Shown piece by piece: positions 1 to 10,948 of a stretch of 64,000 nt of DNA (positions are counted from its first letter, which is position 1; each line of letters begins with the position of its first letter). Location of the stretch: contig NZ_CP037899.1 in NCBI RefSeq assembly GCF_007475525.1, forward strand, positions 1,240,001 to 1,304,000. The letters are read 5' to 3'. A program made the position numbers and the translations under genes. The DNA comes from Methylacidiphilum kamchatkense Kam1 (lineage in GTDB: Bacteria; Verrucomicrobiota; Verrucomicrobiia; Methylacidiphilales; Methylacidiphilaceae). The notes under the pieces are model-generated. The model saw only the letters and a program-made list of their open reading frames with translations, did not search any database and was not told the DNA's origin.

Positions 1-255
1 TTTCGTTTCAGCCCAAAGATTCGATACTTTTTTTAATTCTTCCTCCGCTACCGAAGGATACAATTGTTTATAAGCATACTCCATCCTTGCTTGATTACCA
101 GGCAATTCCAGCAGAGCTATAAATTCTTCCCAAGACCATTGGATAGGTATACCGAGTGTTCTAAATGCTTCATTGCATGCAGGCAGATGGGCTTCCTTTT
201 CGCTGAAGGCAATCGTTCCATCAAAATCAAAAATGATTGCTTTTAGCCTGCGCAT
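1..255 (-). CDS. HAD-family phosphatase, N-terminal part (cut by window edge)
   Basis: The first 85 codons of a HAD-superfamily hydrolase are read on the minus strand from an ATG at 253-255; the rest lies off the window. The N-terminus carries the family nucleophile motif DFDGT (residues about 10-14: FDFDGTIAF). Its place as the last visible gene of the Calvin operon suggests a CbbY/CbbZ-type sugar-phosphate phosphatase, for example phosphoglycolate or xylulose-bisphosphate phosphatase. The choice between these is inference, because the substrate-specificity cap is mostly missing. It starts 16 nt after the stop of the histidine phosphatase gene and is probably co-transcribed. Confidence 0.75.
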   Translation of the reverse strand, partial: MRRLKAIIFDFDGTIAFSEKEAHLPACNEAFRTLGIPIQWSWEEFIALLELPGNQARMEYAYKQLYPSVAEEELKKVSNLWAETK

Positions 256-270
256 GCACTTACTAATCTT

Positions 271-873
271 TTAGCAAATGGAAAGGCACTTTTCAATGGC
301 CTTTGAAGATACAATAGATAGGTTTTGGGGCAACGTTGTTTCGATAATTTCTTTTTTGAAATGATTTAGCTCTAACCCTTGAAGCGCGCATCGTAAAAGG
401 GAGCATACATACTTATGGAGAATGACCAGAACATTCTTCTCCTCGTCATTTTCTTTATAAATAGTAAGGATGGTGCTAAGAATCCTCCTTTGTGCTGTAA
501 ACACATCTTCTTTACTGCCAGGAACCAGAGGCACTTTCCTTGGATCTTCCATCCATTGCAGGTATAAAGAAGGGATTTGAGCAGAAAGTTCTAGAGCTGT
601 TTTCCCTTCCCACTCCCCCATATCCATTTCCAATAGCCCATCTCTTGTTTCGTAGGGTACCTGCAGAGCGGCGGCATAGATTGCAGCTGTCTGCTTTCCT
701 CTTGTCAAAGGACTCGCATAAATTTTACCAATCTTCAATGCTTCCAGGAAGCCGACATTCGTTTTTGCTTCTTCAATCCCAATTTCACATAAAGGAATAT
801 CCGTACGACCCTGAATTCTGTGCTCTAGATTCCAAGCAGTCTTACAATGCCGCGCCAAATAGAGATTTCCCAT
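271..873 (-). CDS. Histidine phosphatase (phosphoglycerate mutase-like)
   Basis: A 200-residue protein of the histidine phosphatase superfamily. The N-terminal catalytic motif is RHCKTAWN (residues 8-15), where the family usually has RHGxTxxN; His9 would carry the phosphate. A second histidine in VILHKYV (about residue 153) fits the usual second catalytic His. Family members include cofactor-dependent phosphoglycerate mutases, alpha-ribazole phosphatase and broad sugar phosphatases; the exact substrate cannot be read from the sequence. It follows transketolase in the Calvin operon, so a role in sugar-phosphate housekeeping is plausible. The Gly-to-Cys change in the first motif is a small oddity. 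Confidence 0.8.
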   Translation of the reverse strand: MGNLYLARHCKTAWNLEHRIQGRTDIPLCEIGIEEAKTNVGFLEALKIGKIYASPLTRGKQTAAIYAAALQVPYETRDGLLEMDMGEWEGKTALELSAQIPSLYLQWMEDPRKVPLVPGSKEDVFTAQRRILSTILTIYKENDEEKNVLVILHKYVCSLLRCALQGLELNHFKKEIIETTLPQNLSIVSSKAIEKCLSIC

Positions 874-922
874 CTTATTAAAGAATATAGGCCTCTTGAA
901 CTCAAGGACTTGTCCAATAACC

Positions 923-2962
923 CTATGGTAGTTTTCCTAAGGATCGAATGGCTGCTTCCATAACCTTCTCAGCAGTAATCCCAAACTGCTGATAGATCAC
1001 TTTATAGGGTGCCGAGGCTCCGAAATGATCTAAGCCTACTACCTCTCCCTCGAGTCCAACCCATTTGTTCCATGCGAGTGTTGCTCCAGCTTCCACCGCT
1101 ACCCTAGCCCGAATCCGTGATGGAATCACCTCTTCGATATACTGCGCAGGTTGTCGAAGGAATAGATCCCAAGAAGGCATAGAAACGACTCTTGTAGGGA
1201 TTTGTTTTTGTGCCAGTAGTTGTTGAGCTTCCAAAGCAATATGTACCTCTGAACCAGTTCCAATCAAAATGACCCGAAAGTCAGCCATATCCGAAAGAAC
1301 ATATGCTCCATACCTAGCTCCAGAACTAGGAGCATACTTGGATCGATCAAGTACAGGCAAAGCTTGCCTGGTCAGGACCAGGGCAGTCGGCCCATCTGTT
1401 CTTTCTAAAGCTACTTTCCAACCTTCCACTGTTTCTGCGGCATCACAAGGTCTGAATACCGTCATATTCGGTATGGCCCGAAGAGCGGTAAGCTGTTCGA
1501 CAGGCTGATGGGTTGGCCCATCCTCCCCTAAACCTATGCTATCATGAGTGAAAATGTAAATTACAGGCAGTTTCATCATTGCAGCCAATCTCATGGTGGG
1601 TCTCATGTAATCCGAAAAGATAAGGAAGGTCCCACCATATGGTCTTATTCCCTTATGCAAAGCCATCCCACTCATTATTGCTGCCATCCCATGTTCTCTG
1701 ACTCCATAATGAATATACCTGCCTGCATAATTCCCTTTAGTAATATCCTTTGCTTCTTTCGGTTTGGTATTGTTTGAAGGAGTCAAATCAGCAGAACCCC
1801 CAATGAGGGAGTCAACTTTAGAGAAAATGGCATTAATCACACTACCAGAAGCAGCCCGTGTAGCAATCGGTTTATCTAAGGGGAAAGTTGGCAAATCTTT
1901 ATCCCACCCTTCCGGCAGCTCATTCTTTAATGCTTTCTCTAGCTCCAAAGCCTCTTTTGGATACTTTTTGGAATAGCTCTCATAGAGCTCGAGCCACTGT
2001 TTTCTTCTTTTCTTACCTTGTTGAGCAAAAACACGAAAATACTCTTTTACTTCTTCAGGAACATAGAACGTAACATCAGGAGGCAACCCGAGTCTTTCTT
2101 TAGTTAATCTCACCTCTTCCTCCCCTAAAGGTTCCCCATGCGCTTTTTCCGAATCCTGCTTATGCGGGCTGCCATAACCAATATGAGTTTTGGCAATAAT
2201 CAGATGCGGCTTATCCATGCTCATCTTCGCCCTTAAAAAAGCTGCTTCTACCTGCTTGCGGTCATTGCCATTGATCTGCTGGACCTCCCATCCATATCCA
2301 AGAAACCTTTCTTGCACATTGTCGCTGTAGGCAAGCGAGGTATGCCCATCTATTGTAATGCCATTGTCATCATACAAGACGATCAGCTTGCCCAGCCCCA
2401 AATGCCCAGCTAAGGAACAACTTTCATGAGAAATCCCCTCCATTAAATCTCCATCGCTGGCAAATACATAGGTCCAATGGTTAAAAAGCTCCATATCAGC
2501 TTTATTATACCGGCTTGCCAAAATTCTTTCAGCCAATGCCATCCCGACCGCATTAGATATCCCTTGTCCTAAAGGACCAGTCGTTGTCTCAACTCCAGGA
2601 GTGTGTCCATACTCGGGATGACCTGCTGTTTTTGAACCAAACTGTCTAAAATTTTTTAAATCCTCTAAAGTCAGGCCGTACCCACATAAGAAAAGCAAGC
2701 TATAAAGCAGCATCGAGGCATGTCCGCAGGACAGAACGAACCGATCCCGATCAGGCCAATCGGGTGCCTCAGGATCAAAAGATAAAAACCGTGTCCAAAG
2801 CACTACAGCGGCATCAGCTAGCCCCATAGGTGTTCCTGGATGCCCTGAATTTGCCTTCTGAACAGCATCCATAGACAATCCCCTAATCACATTAACAGCT
2901 AGTTGCTCTAATGCTTCATCTTGAAGTAAATCCTTTATTGTGCGATCCATGCTCTTATCCAT
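923..2962 (-). CDS. tkt: Transketolase
   Basis: A full-length transketolase of 679 residues, the usual size. It moves two-carbon ketol units between sugar phosphates in the regenerative half of the Calvin cycle and in the pentose phosphate pathway. Visible landmarks are the N-terminal substrate loop SGHPGTPMGLADA (about residues 39-51), the thiamine-diphosphate motif region SDGDLMEG followed by DDNGITIDG, and the pyrimidine-domain segment YGVREHGMAAI. The gene overlaps the end of the phosphoribulokinase gene by 8 nt, which implies translational coupling. An alternative start at the fifth codon (also Met) cannot be excluded. In this position it can be called cbbT. Confidence 0.95.
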   Translation of the reverse strand: MDKSMDRTIKDLLQDEALEQLAVNVIRGLSMDAVQKANSGHPGTPMGLADAAVVLWTRFLSFDPEAPDWPDRDRFVLSCGHASMLLYSLLFLCGYGLTLEDLKNFRQFGSKTAGHPEYGHTPGVETTTGPLGQGISNAVGMALAERILASRYNKADMELFNHWTYVFASDGDLMEGISHESCSLAGHLGLGKLIVLYDDNGITIDGHTSLAYSDNVQERFLGYGWEVQQINGNDRKQVEAAFLRAKMSMDKPHLIIAKTHIGYGSPHKQDSEKAHGEPLGEEEVRLTKERLGLPPDVTFYVPEEVKEYFRVFAQQGKKRRKQWLELYESYSKKYPKEALELEKALKNELPEGWDKDLPTFPLDKPIATRAASGSVINAIFSKVDSLIGGSADLTPSNNTKPKEAKDITKGNYAGRYIHYGVREHGMAAIMSGMALHKGIRPYGGTFLIFSDYMRPTMRLAAMMKLPVIYIFTHDSIGLGEDGPTHQPVEQLTALRAIPNMTVFRPCDAAETVEGWKVALERTDGPTALVLTRQALPVLDRSKYAPSSGARYGAYVLSDMADFRVILIGTGSEVHIALEAQQLLAQKQIPTRVVSMPSWDLFLRQPAQYIEEVIPSRIRARVAVEAGATLAWNKWVGLEGEVVGLDHFGASAPYKVIYQQFGITAEKVMEAAIRSLGKLP

Positions 2963-3977
2963 TGCGTTTGATCTCCGTGTTAATTTCCTTAAGGCTCAAC
3001 TCTCTTTGCCTTCTAATCCTAGAAAGCGCATCGACTGGGGGAGCAAAAGGAATAGTAGCATTCTCATCATACGCTCTCAACAGATGATAGGCAAGAAGCA
3101 GTTGAGTTAAAGCTAAAGGATGACTATGTTTAATCTCATTTCTATCCAGATATCTACCTAATCGATCCAGATTGAGTGGTGGCACTCCTTTAGGAAGATG
3201 TTTCCAGATCGTTTCTTCTAATCTTAAGGCCTCTTCTTCTGGAACATTCCCATCAATCTCAAGAATATCCACCGGCTTTCCCATGTCTCTACCCAATTCA
3301 AGCCGGATTCCAGAATTTTCAGCCCGATTATCAATAAGATACGAAAAATCAGGATGAGGGATGGTCGGCCGCAAAACAAGTCTTGTGTTCAAATGCCCGT
3401 CTATTTTTTCAGGATCCACCCCTTTGGGAGGATAAAATGTAACGATAATGTCTGCAAACTCTCGTTGCGGTCGAATAAAAGCTTCTGAGTCGGGTTCTCT
3501 TTTGACCAACTCTTCAAGCACCTGCTCTGCTGTATAGCCTCTTTTGGTCGTATCCCTCTTTATTTTCCAAATTCTACGGAGTTCTTCAGGAGGATTCAAG
3601 TAGACCTTGACGTCATAAAATTGACGCATGACTCGAGTATAGAAGCCGAGCAACCCTTCCACGATGATAAATTCTTTGGGCATAATGTATTCAGGACGAA
3701 CAAGGGTGCCATTAGAATGATCGTACACTGGCTTTAAAATGGGCAGCCCATAATGGAGCCTCTCTAGGTGTTGCTCCATGATATCCAAATAATTACAATC
3801 TGGATGTAATGCTGTGATGCCAATCTGAGCTCTTTCTTTCCGATCATACTTATGATAATCATCGGTACAAATATGGGTCACTCGATCAGCACCTAATAGG
3901 TTCACTAATCCACCTGTCAACGTGGACTTGCCCGCCGCACTGTCTCCAACGATTCCAAGCATTATTGGCCGTCGCAT
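2955..3977 (-). CDS. prk: Phosphoribulokinase
   Basis: A 340-residue kinase that phosphorylates ribulose 5-phosphate to ribulose 1,5-bisphosphate, the RuBisCO substrate. The P-loop GDSAAGKST lies near residues 11-19, and the following CTDDYHKYDR segment fits the catalytic region of phosphoribulokinases. At 340 residues it is longer than the roughly 290-residue proteobacterial CbbP and closer to the cyanobacterial/plant-like group. The gene starts 9 nt after cbbX and overlaps transketolase. Together with RuBisCO it is a hallmark of an operating Calvin-Benson cycle. Confidence 0.93.
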   Translation of the reverse strand: MRRPIMLGIVGDSAAGKSTLTGGLVNLLGADRVTHICTDDYHKYDRKERAQIGITALHPDCNYLDIMEQHLERLHYGLPILKPVYDHSNGTLVRPEYIMPKEFIIVEGLLGFYTRVMRQFYDVKVYLNPPEELRRIWKIKRDTTKRGYTAEQVLEELVKREPDSEAFIRPQREFADIIVTFYPPKGVDPEKIDGHLNTRLVLRPTIPHPDFSYLIDNRAENSGIRLELGRDMGKPVDILEIDGNVPEEEALRLEETIWKHLPKGVPPLNLDRLGRYLDRNEIKHSHPLALTQLLLAYHLLRAYDENATIPFAPPVDALSRIRRQRELSLKEINTEIKRNG

Positions 3978-3986
3978 AGGTTTAGA

Positions 3987-4940
3987 TCAAGACTTGGTTA
4001 TTTCTTTCTCTTCTTTTGGTTGATTTTCCTGAAAGACTCGACTCTGTCGAATATCGGACACATCGATTCTCATCAGTTCGGTCGCAGGGATTTTTCCCCC
4101 TTTTTCGATCAGACGAGCCGCTTGCCGAAGTTTAAATCGATCTATAGCATTTCTAACGCTTCGGGCGTTAGCAAAGAGTGGTTGTTGCATTCGTAGTCTT
4201 AAATACTCCTCGAAGGCCTTTCTCGAGGCATCATCAAAAGTATACATCTGCTGTTTTAGCATCAGTTCAGCAATTGCCATCAGCTCTTCAAAGGTATAAC
4301 TGGGGAATTGGATATGATGCGTGATCCGAGATCTTAATCCAGGATTCATCTGGAAAAAAAGCTCCATCCTGTCTTGATAACCAGCAAAGATCACCACTAG
4401 ATCTTTCCGGTTATTCTCCATGGCTTGCAAAAGAATCTCTATGGCTTCTTGCCCATAATCCCTTTCGCTTTCAGGTCGGTATAAAGCATAGGCTTCATCA
4501 ATAAAAAGAACCCCACCCATGGCCCGCTTAATCACTTCTTTTGTCTTAGGGGCCGTATGACCCACATATTGCCCAACAAGATCTTCTCGTGTTACCGATA
4601 CTAAATGTCCCTTTCTAACATAGCCAAGTCTATGTAAAATCTTCCCCATCTTCATCGCAACAGTCGTTTTCCCTGTACCAGGAGGACCCGTAAAAGACAT
4701 ATGTAAGGAAGGAGGTTCAGTAATGACTCCAGCCAATTCTCGAAGCCTTTGGACCATCAGAAAAGAAGCAATTTCTTTAACCCTTTGTTTAACTGGCTTT
4801 AGACCAATCAACTCCTTTTCAAGATCGTTAAGCACATCATCGATCCGAAACTGAGTTAATTGTTCTTCCACATCGACGATTCCAGCCGCCTCAACACCCT
4901 CCATAGAAACAAACGCTTCTTTCTGCTGAACCTCCATCAC
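3987..4940 (-). CDS. cbbX: Red-type RuBisCO activase CbbX (AAA+)
   Basis: A 317-residue AAA+ ATPase with Walker [10 protein letters not shown] (about residues 85-93) and Walker [13 protein letters not shown] (about 142-153). CbbX hexamers pull the C-terminal tail of red-type RuBisCO large subunits to remove inhibitory sugar phosphates and are stimulated by ribulose bisphosphate. It lies directly downstream of cbbL-cbbS, the standard arrangement for form I red-type RuBisCO. The first 30 or so residues before the AAA+ domain are acidic and poorly conserved in type. Confidence is high from motif and context together. Confidence 0.94.
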   Translation of the reverse strand: MMEVQQKEAFVSMEGVEAAGIVDVEEQLTQFRIDDVLNDLEKELIGLKPVKQRVKEIASFLMVQRLRELAGVITEPPSLHMSFTGPPGTGKTTVAMKMGKILHRLGYVRKGHLVSVTREDLVGQYVGHTAPKTKEVIKRAMGGVLFIDEAYALYRPESERDYGQEAIEILLQAMENNRKDLVVIFAGYQDRMELFFQMNPGLRSRITHHIQFPSYTFEELMAIAELMLKQQMYTFDDASRKAFEEYLRLRMQQPLFANARSVRNAIDRFKLRQAARLIEKGGKIPATELMRIDVSDIRQSRVFQENQPKEEKEITKS

Positions 4941-4988
4941 TTACCTCTTTCTGTTTGATTTTAGGAGCTGACGATACACCGCAAAGGT

Positions 4989-5405
4989 TTAGTACCGTTG
5001 ACCCTTTGGCTTATCCAACGCATAGGGCTTAATCTGGTACTTCTGCTGCCTATCTTCCCATTCCGTTCTTTGTAGTGCAAAACCAGGCTCTTCTTTCGGC
5101 CGGTTGCAAATAAAGCTGATCATGGTCGTTTGATAGCCCTGCTGCCTGTTATAACCACTAATCTTAATATAATGGTTTGGAAAAGCCTTTCGGCAATTAT
5201 TTAACTCCTCCATGACCGCCGCCGGATCTTTGATATCAAACAGAGGCAGTCCCCACATATCCCAATAAGTATTCCGCGGATGAGGATCGTCGGTATATTC
5301 AATCATGACCGACCATCCCTGGTCTATAATATATTGAACCTGAGCAGCTATTTCTTCATCAGTCAAGTCAGGCAGATAAGAAAAGGTACCTTGGGTAATT
5401 CTCAT
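4989..5405 (-). CDS. cbbS: RuBisCO small subunit
   Basis: A 138-residue small subunit of form I RuBisCO. The N-terminal TQGTFSYLPDLTDEEI and the segment NTYWDMWGLPLFD are typical of red-type small subunits, as is the C-terminal extension beyond about residue 110 that forms the beta-hairpin barrel in this class. It starts 27 nt after the cbbL stop and precedes cbbX. Eight small subunits cap the large-subunit octamer. There is no sign of truncation. Confidence 0.95.
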   Translation of the reverse strand: MRITQGTFSYLPDLTDEEIAAQVQYIIDQGWSVMIEYTDDPHPRNTYWDMWGLPLFDIKDPAAVMEELNNCRKAFPNHYIKISGYNRQQGYQTTMISFICNRPKEEPGFALQRTEWEDRQQKYQIKPYALDKPKGQRY

Positions 5406-5432
5406 AATCGTTATCCTTTAGTTATTAAGTTT

Positions 5433-6899
<1,467 letters not shown>

Positions 6900-6969
6900 T
6901 TACTCCTTTTTTTTGTTTCTTTTATATTTTAAGAATAAATTACCAAAAAGAAAAATCCAAAAAGATGAT

Positions 6970-8313
6970 TTAAAAAGATTTTTCTATCTTTTGAATAGTA
7001 TCCGCATCCATTTTTTCCTGAAAGTTGGAAAAATCACCAAAAGCTAAAAGGCTATAGAGCGTATCCATTGCGATATTCTTTGTCAACGTTGAATTTAAAT
7101 CTGGCAGTTTCGATTTTCTCAACTCTTTCCACTCTAGGGCGCTCGGTGCATAAAAGAAATCCCCAAATCCAGCTTGATCAAATTTTTTCTGTAATCCTTC
7201 TCCATCGATCGTCTCAAATTCAGGAGTCTTTCGTAACTCTAGAAGAAATTCAATAAACTGCGGCTCAACCACAAAAAGACGCTCAATCTGTTTTCTGCCA
7301 ACTGTATTCAATACCTCATCTTTTAAATGGAGCTCTTCCAGATAGCTCTTATGCTCCTGAGAAATGATATTTTCGGGAAGCACTTCCTTTTGTTCTAAGA
7401 AATCTTTGAGCGCTTTGTATGGGGCAGTATAGACATCACAGCCTGCTGTGAGGGGAAAAGTTTGCCACCGGCGCATACTAGCCACAATGTTTAAAGTTTG
7501 TAGCCCATAGGCACTCCTTATTTTTCGAAGCTGTCTTTGAGCCTCCAATACCACATGCTCTCCTAATAATGCGGACTCTAGCCCTTGACTGAGCCGACCA
7601 ATAAAGACGTTACTGCGATGTGGATTTGCCAGTAGAGCGGCCGCAACAACTTGCCTTGCCGAAAAAGTTGCCGTAAAATTAACAGCAATACCCGCTTTTT
7701 CTAGCTCCCTAGCAATCACAAAACAGTGGGGGAGGTGCGGTGTAAAAGGAACTTTGACAAAACAATTGGGATTGCTAGCATGCAGACACCATCCTGCTCT
7801 AAAGGATTCCTCCATGCTTGCAGCTAGCCCCGTATGCAATTCAAGGCTGATTTCCCATCTCCTATCCACTCCATATCTCTCGGTGGTTTCTATGCCTATT
7901 CTTCCATTAATGATGGTATACAGAATGCTAGCAGCTTTAGAAAAACTTAAGGAAGGAGTAGCCTTTTTTAGCTCTTTTACCCATACTTCGAGACTTTCCT
8001 GTGAACCTTCTCTAGCAAAGCTATCGAAGATCTTTGCTACCAGCGGCTGATTGGTGGTATTGCCATCGATTTCTTTATTATAAACAAACTGGTCTTGGTC
8101 TTCAGAATAAACGATAAGATCTGAAAGTTCTTTAAAATCAGCGGTATCCACATAAATATGGGTGGTGCCCACTCTTTTGAGTGCCTGCAATAATGGATGC
8201 GAACGATACTTGACTGCTTTTTTCAATCTATTTTTACCTCGTACCCGTTCAATAATTTCAAGAGCCGTATTTTCTAAAGGTGTAAGGTAATCCGTAATAT
8301 TTTTTGTTTTCAT
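6970..8313 (-). CDS. tal: Transaldolase
   Basis: A 447-residue protein of the transaldolase/fructose-6-phosphate aldolase family. The HIYVDTADFKEL segment and the downstream NKEIDGNTTNQP match the N-terminal strands of the family. The catalytic lysine is probably that in CFVKVPFTP, followed by GIAVNFTATFS. It is longer than the roughly 320-residue enzymes and resembles the long transaldolases of some verrucomicrobial and actinobacterial genomes. As the first gene of the minus-strand Calvin operon it may feed sugar-phosphate rearrangements, including those linked to C1 metabolism. Confidence 0.85.
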   Translation of the reverse strand: MKTKNITDYLTPLENTALEIIERVRGKNRLKKAVKYRSHPLLQALKRVGTTHIYVDTADFKELSDLIVYSEDQDQFVYNKEIDGNTTNQPLVAKIFDSFAREGSQESLEVWVKELKKATPSLSFSKAASILYTIINGRIGIETTERYGVDRRWEISLELHTGLAASMEESFRAGWCLHASNPNCFVKVPFTPHLPHCFVIARELEKAGIAVNFTATFSARQVVAAALLANPHRSNVFIGRLSQGLESALLGEHVVLEAQRQLRKIRSAYGLQTLNIVASMRRWQTFPLTAGCDVYTAPYKALKDFLEQKEVLPENIISQEHKSYLEELHLKDEVLNTVGRKQIERLFVVEPQFIEFLLELRKTPEFETIDGEGLQKKFDQAGFGDFFYAPSALEWKELRKSKLPDLNSTLTKNIAMDTLYSLLAFGDFSNFQEKMDADTIQKIEKSF

Positions 8314-8509
8314 AGTTTTCCTTTTCCAGGGATAAGTAAACGGTATAGAAGTGGGTTAGGAAACACCCTTAAAAGAAGATACCCAGACAGAGCGACTAGA
8401 AAAGTAAATATTTTTAATTTTCTTTATAGATTTCGAAGAGATATTATATAAATTTTCATTTGCATTTTTAACAATCTTCCATTTTAGTTAGATTCTTTAA
8501 TTTGGACCT
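8314..8509. promoter_or_regulatory. Divergent intergenic region between Calvin operon and rplU
   Basis: These 196 bases separate the divergently transcribed transaldolase and rplU genes, so at least two promoters must lie here. The stretch 8401-8480 is very AT-rich. I could not pick -35/-10 boxes with confidence, and I saw no inverted repeat that would mark a CbbR-type site. Confidence 0.4.
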
Positions 8510-8842
8510 ATGAAAGCAATCATACAAACAGGGGGAAAGCAATACTGGGTTAGTGAAGGCGAACAGTTCCCAATCGAATTGCCTCGTCAGCGACCTACCC
8601 AAGAGAATACGATTAAAATAGAGGAAGTTCTCTACATAGAGGATGGGGAAAAGAGGCATGTCGGTACTTCCTTTGTTCCTGGTGCCTCGGTTGAACTAGA
8701 ATGTATCTCTGAAATAAAGGCACCTAAGGTTGTGGCCTTTAAATTCCGTCGCAGAAAAGGCTACCACCGAACCGTGGGTCACAGACAAAAACTTTTACTT
8801 GTCAAAGTTAAGAAGATCCATTATCCAGCTGAAAATCAGTAA
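8510..8842 (+). CDS. rplU: 50S ribosomal protein L21
   Basis: A 110-residue L21, a primary 23S rRNA-binding protein. The N-terminal MKAIIQTGGKQYWVSEGE is diagnostic, as is the C-terminal KFRRRKGYHRTVGHRQ. It is followed 24 nt later by rpmA and then obg, the conserved bacterial rplU-rpmA-obg order. The start is fixed by the conserved N-terminus. Confidence 0.97.
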   Translation: MKAIIQTGGKQYWVSEGEQFPIELPRQRPTQENTIKIEEVLYIEDGEKRHVGTSFVPGASVELECISEIKAPKVVAFKFRRRKGYHRTVGHRQKLLLVKVKKIHYPAENQ

Positions 8843-8866
8843 CCTTTTACACCGGGAGAGGTCTTT

Positions 8867-9124
8867 ATGGCTCACAAAAAAGGTCAAGGCAGTACAAGAA
8901 ACGGTAGAGATAGTCATAGTAAAAGACTAGGCATAAAAGAATACAGCGGAGAAATTGTCAAAGCTGGCCATATTCTTTTACGACAGCGAGGAACAAAATT
9001 TCATCCAGGAAAAAACGTTGGCATGGGAAGAGATTTTACTCTCTATTCCCTGGTTGATGGGAAGGTTTTTTGGGACGGACAAAGAAGAGTGGTGCACGTC
9101 AGACCTCTGACGGAACTCTCTTGA
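8867..9124 (+). CDS. rpmA: 50S ribosomal protein L27
   Basis: An 85-residue L27 with the conserved N-terminal [16 protein letters not shown], whose tail reaches the peptidyl-transferase centre, followed by [14 protein letters not shown] and [15 protein letters not shown] good Shine-Dalgarno (gggagagg) sits just upstream of the ATG. There is no N-terminal leader peptide of the Firmicutes type. It is part of the rplU-rpmA-obg cluster. Confidence 0.97.
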   Translation: MAHKKGQGSTRNGRDSHSKRLGIKEYSGEIVKAGHILLRQRGTKFHPGKNVGMGRDFTLYSLVDGKVFWDGQRRVVHVRPLTELS

Positions 9125-9198
9125 TCCTATCCCTTCCCACCTTCTTTTTCCTCTCTTTTTTGCTATAGTTATTATAAAACCTCATTAATAGAATAAAA

Positions 9199-10296
9199 AT
9201 GTTTACAGATTACGTGCGTATTTTAGCCAAAGCGGGAAAAGGAGGTAATGGTTGCGTTAGCTTTTGTCGAGAAGCTTTTCGTCCTCACGGAGGGCCCGAT
9301 GGAGGGGATGGCGGGAAAGGAGGCGATGTCATCTTAAAAGTTAACCCACAGGTTACGGATCTGACTCCATTCTTTTTTTCCCCACACCAGTTTGCAGAAG
9401 ACGGGCAAGCAGGCAAAGGTAAAAAAAGAAAGGGGAGGGATGGGAAAAACCTCGAGCTAGAGATCCCCCCTGGAGTGGTCGTTTACCGGCTGCCAGCAGC
9501 CCAACTGCTCCATTCCTCCACAGACCTATTGCCTATTCCCAAACCCGGAGAACCGATGGATAAAATGGTCGAACTGTTGGAACCTGGAATGCGTTTTATC
9601 CTTTGCAAAGGGGGAAGAGGCGGAAGAGGTAATTTTCAGTTTCGAAGTCCTATCAATCAAGCTCCACGCTATGCGGAAGAAGGAGAGGAAGGAGAATCAG
9701 GACAGTTTCTCCTGGAACTAAAAACTATTGCGGATGTCGGGTTTTTGGGAATGCCTAATGCAGGCAAATCGACGTTACTTTCTAAGATTTCGAGTGCAAA
9801 ACCAAAAATAGCGCCTTATCCGTTTACTACCATCAGACCTCATGTAGGCATCGTTAGTTATGAGGATGGTTTAAGAATTTCCTTTGCCGATATACCAGGA
9901 CTCATCCAAGGAGCGCATTTAGGAAAGGGACTTGGATTTTACTTTCTTAGACACGTAGAAAGATCCCGTATCCTCGTCTATGTGCTTGATCTTGCTGATC
10001 CGATGATAGACCCAATATCTGTATTCTATATGCTGCAGGAAGAAATTGAAAAATATAATAAAAAACTATTAGAAAAGCCTTTTATTGTCGTGGGAAACAA
10101 GATAGATCTCCTGCCAATTGGCACCGCCAAACAACTAGCCTATGAGTTTGAACAAAAAACGGGCTATCCATTATTGCTCCTCTCCGCTCGTGAAGGAAGC
10201 GGGATCCATCAGTTCCTAGAACAATGTCGAGAAATGGTCTTAGTAGTAAGAACATCATTTCCTTCTTCAAAAATCGAACTTTCTAACTTACAATAA
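9199..10296 (+). CDS. obg: GTPase Obg (CgtA)
   Basis: A 365-residue ribosome-associated GTPase. The N-terminal glycine-rich Obg fold is clear (GGNGCVSFCREAFRPHGGPD). The G domain follows with G1 GMPNAGKST, G2/G3 PFTT and DIPGLI, and G4 NKID. It takes part in 50S maturation and growth control. Compared with the usual Obg there is a short insertion near residues 97-120 (around LLPIPKPGEPMD). It follows rpmA in the conserved cluster. Confidence 0.95.
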   Translation: MFTDYVRILAKAGKGGNGCVSFCREAFRPHGGPDGGDGGKGGDVILKVNPQVTDLTPFFFSPHQFAEDGQAGKGKKRKGRDGKNLELEIPPGVVVYRLPAAQLLHSSTDLLPIPKPGEPMDKMVELLEPGMRFILCKGGRGGRGNFQFRSPINQAPRYAEEGEEGESGQFLLELKTIADVGFLGMPNAGKSTLLSKISSAKPKIAPYPFTTIRPHVGIVSYEDGLRISFADIPGLIQGAHLGKGLGFYFLRHVERSRILVYVLDLADPMIDPISVFYMLQEEIEKYNKKLLEKPFIVVGNKIDLLPIGTAKQLAYEFEQKTGYPLLLLSAREGSGIHQFLEQCREMVLVVRTSFPSSKIELSNLQ

Positions 10297-10315
10297 TGCG
10301 GTTGCTCATTAAAAT

Positions 10316-10666
10316 ATGACAGAAAGAATTTCCACCGGTTTAATCCTTTATGGAATCATCCTCCTCATTCTTGGGTTCGTAGGCTATTTGTCTAATCCCC
10401 AAAAAGCTAAAACCTCTCTTTTCAGCGGTGGAGGCATGGGCGTTCTTTCCATACTCCTTGGCTACTTTTCTAAACTGCCTTTCGTCTTACCTCTTTCTTT
10501 TATCCTTATTATCCTCTTTAGCCTTATGTTATTGTGGAGAGCAGCCATAACTTGGAAATTGGTACAAGCTGGAAACAAAAACAAACTCTTTGCTGCTTCT
10601 CTTCTTTCCATAATGCTCTTCTTGTCTCTGTTAACACTCGGTTACCTATACTTAGCCCAAAAATAA
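10316..10666 (+). CDS. Small TMEM14-like membrane protein
   Basis: A 116-residue hydrophobic protein with about four predicted membrane segments (roughly residues 8-24, 37-52, 54-76 and 92-112). The segment GFVGYLSNPQKAKTSLFSGG resembles the TMEM14/UPF0136 family (glycine-rich, with K/S before a second helix). Function in bacteria is unknown. It starts 20 nt after obg and may be co-transcribed. The following 280 bases to the next gene contain nothing I can support. Confidence 0.6.
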   Translation: MTERISTGLILYGIILLILGFVGYLSNPQKAKTSLFSGGGMGVLSILLGYFSKLPFVLPLSFILIILFSLMLLWRAAITWKLVQAGNKNKLFAASLLSIMLFLSLLTLGYLYLAQK

Positions 10667-10948
10667 AAAAGGTTTTTTTCATCTTAGAGACGGAAGTTAA
10701 GGATTGATTAGATTGGAATAGGAAAGCAGTGCCATCCGTAGCAGCCTCTATCATTTCAATGAGATTCTTTTGTTAAGAAGCATGAAGAGCCAAGGCTAGT
10801 TTCTTTTCTTACTATTCTAGCCCTAGCTCCGGAAGCCAAAAATAGAGTGGAACATCTTCTTTTTTTGCCGCTTTAACAGGCTTTGCAATGCGAAACTAAT
10901 GCCCCTATTCAGAAGGCTGGTGAAAGTGATGTTCTTCCTACGATTTAT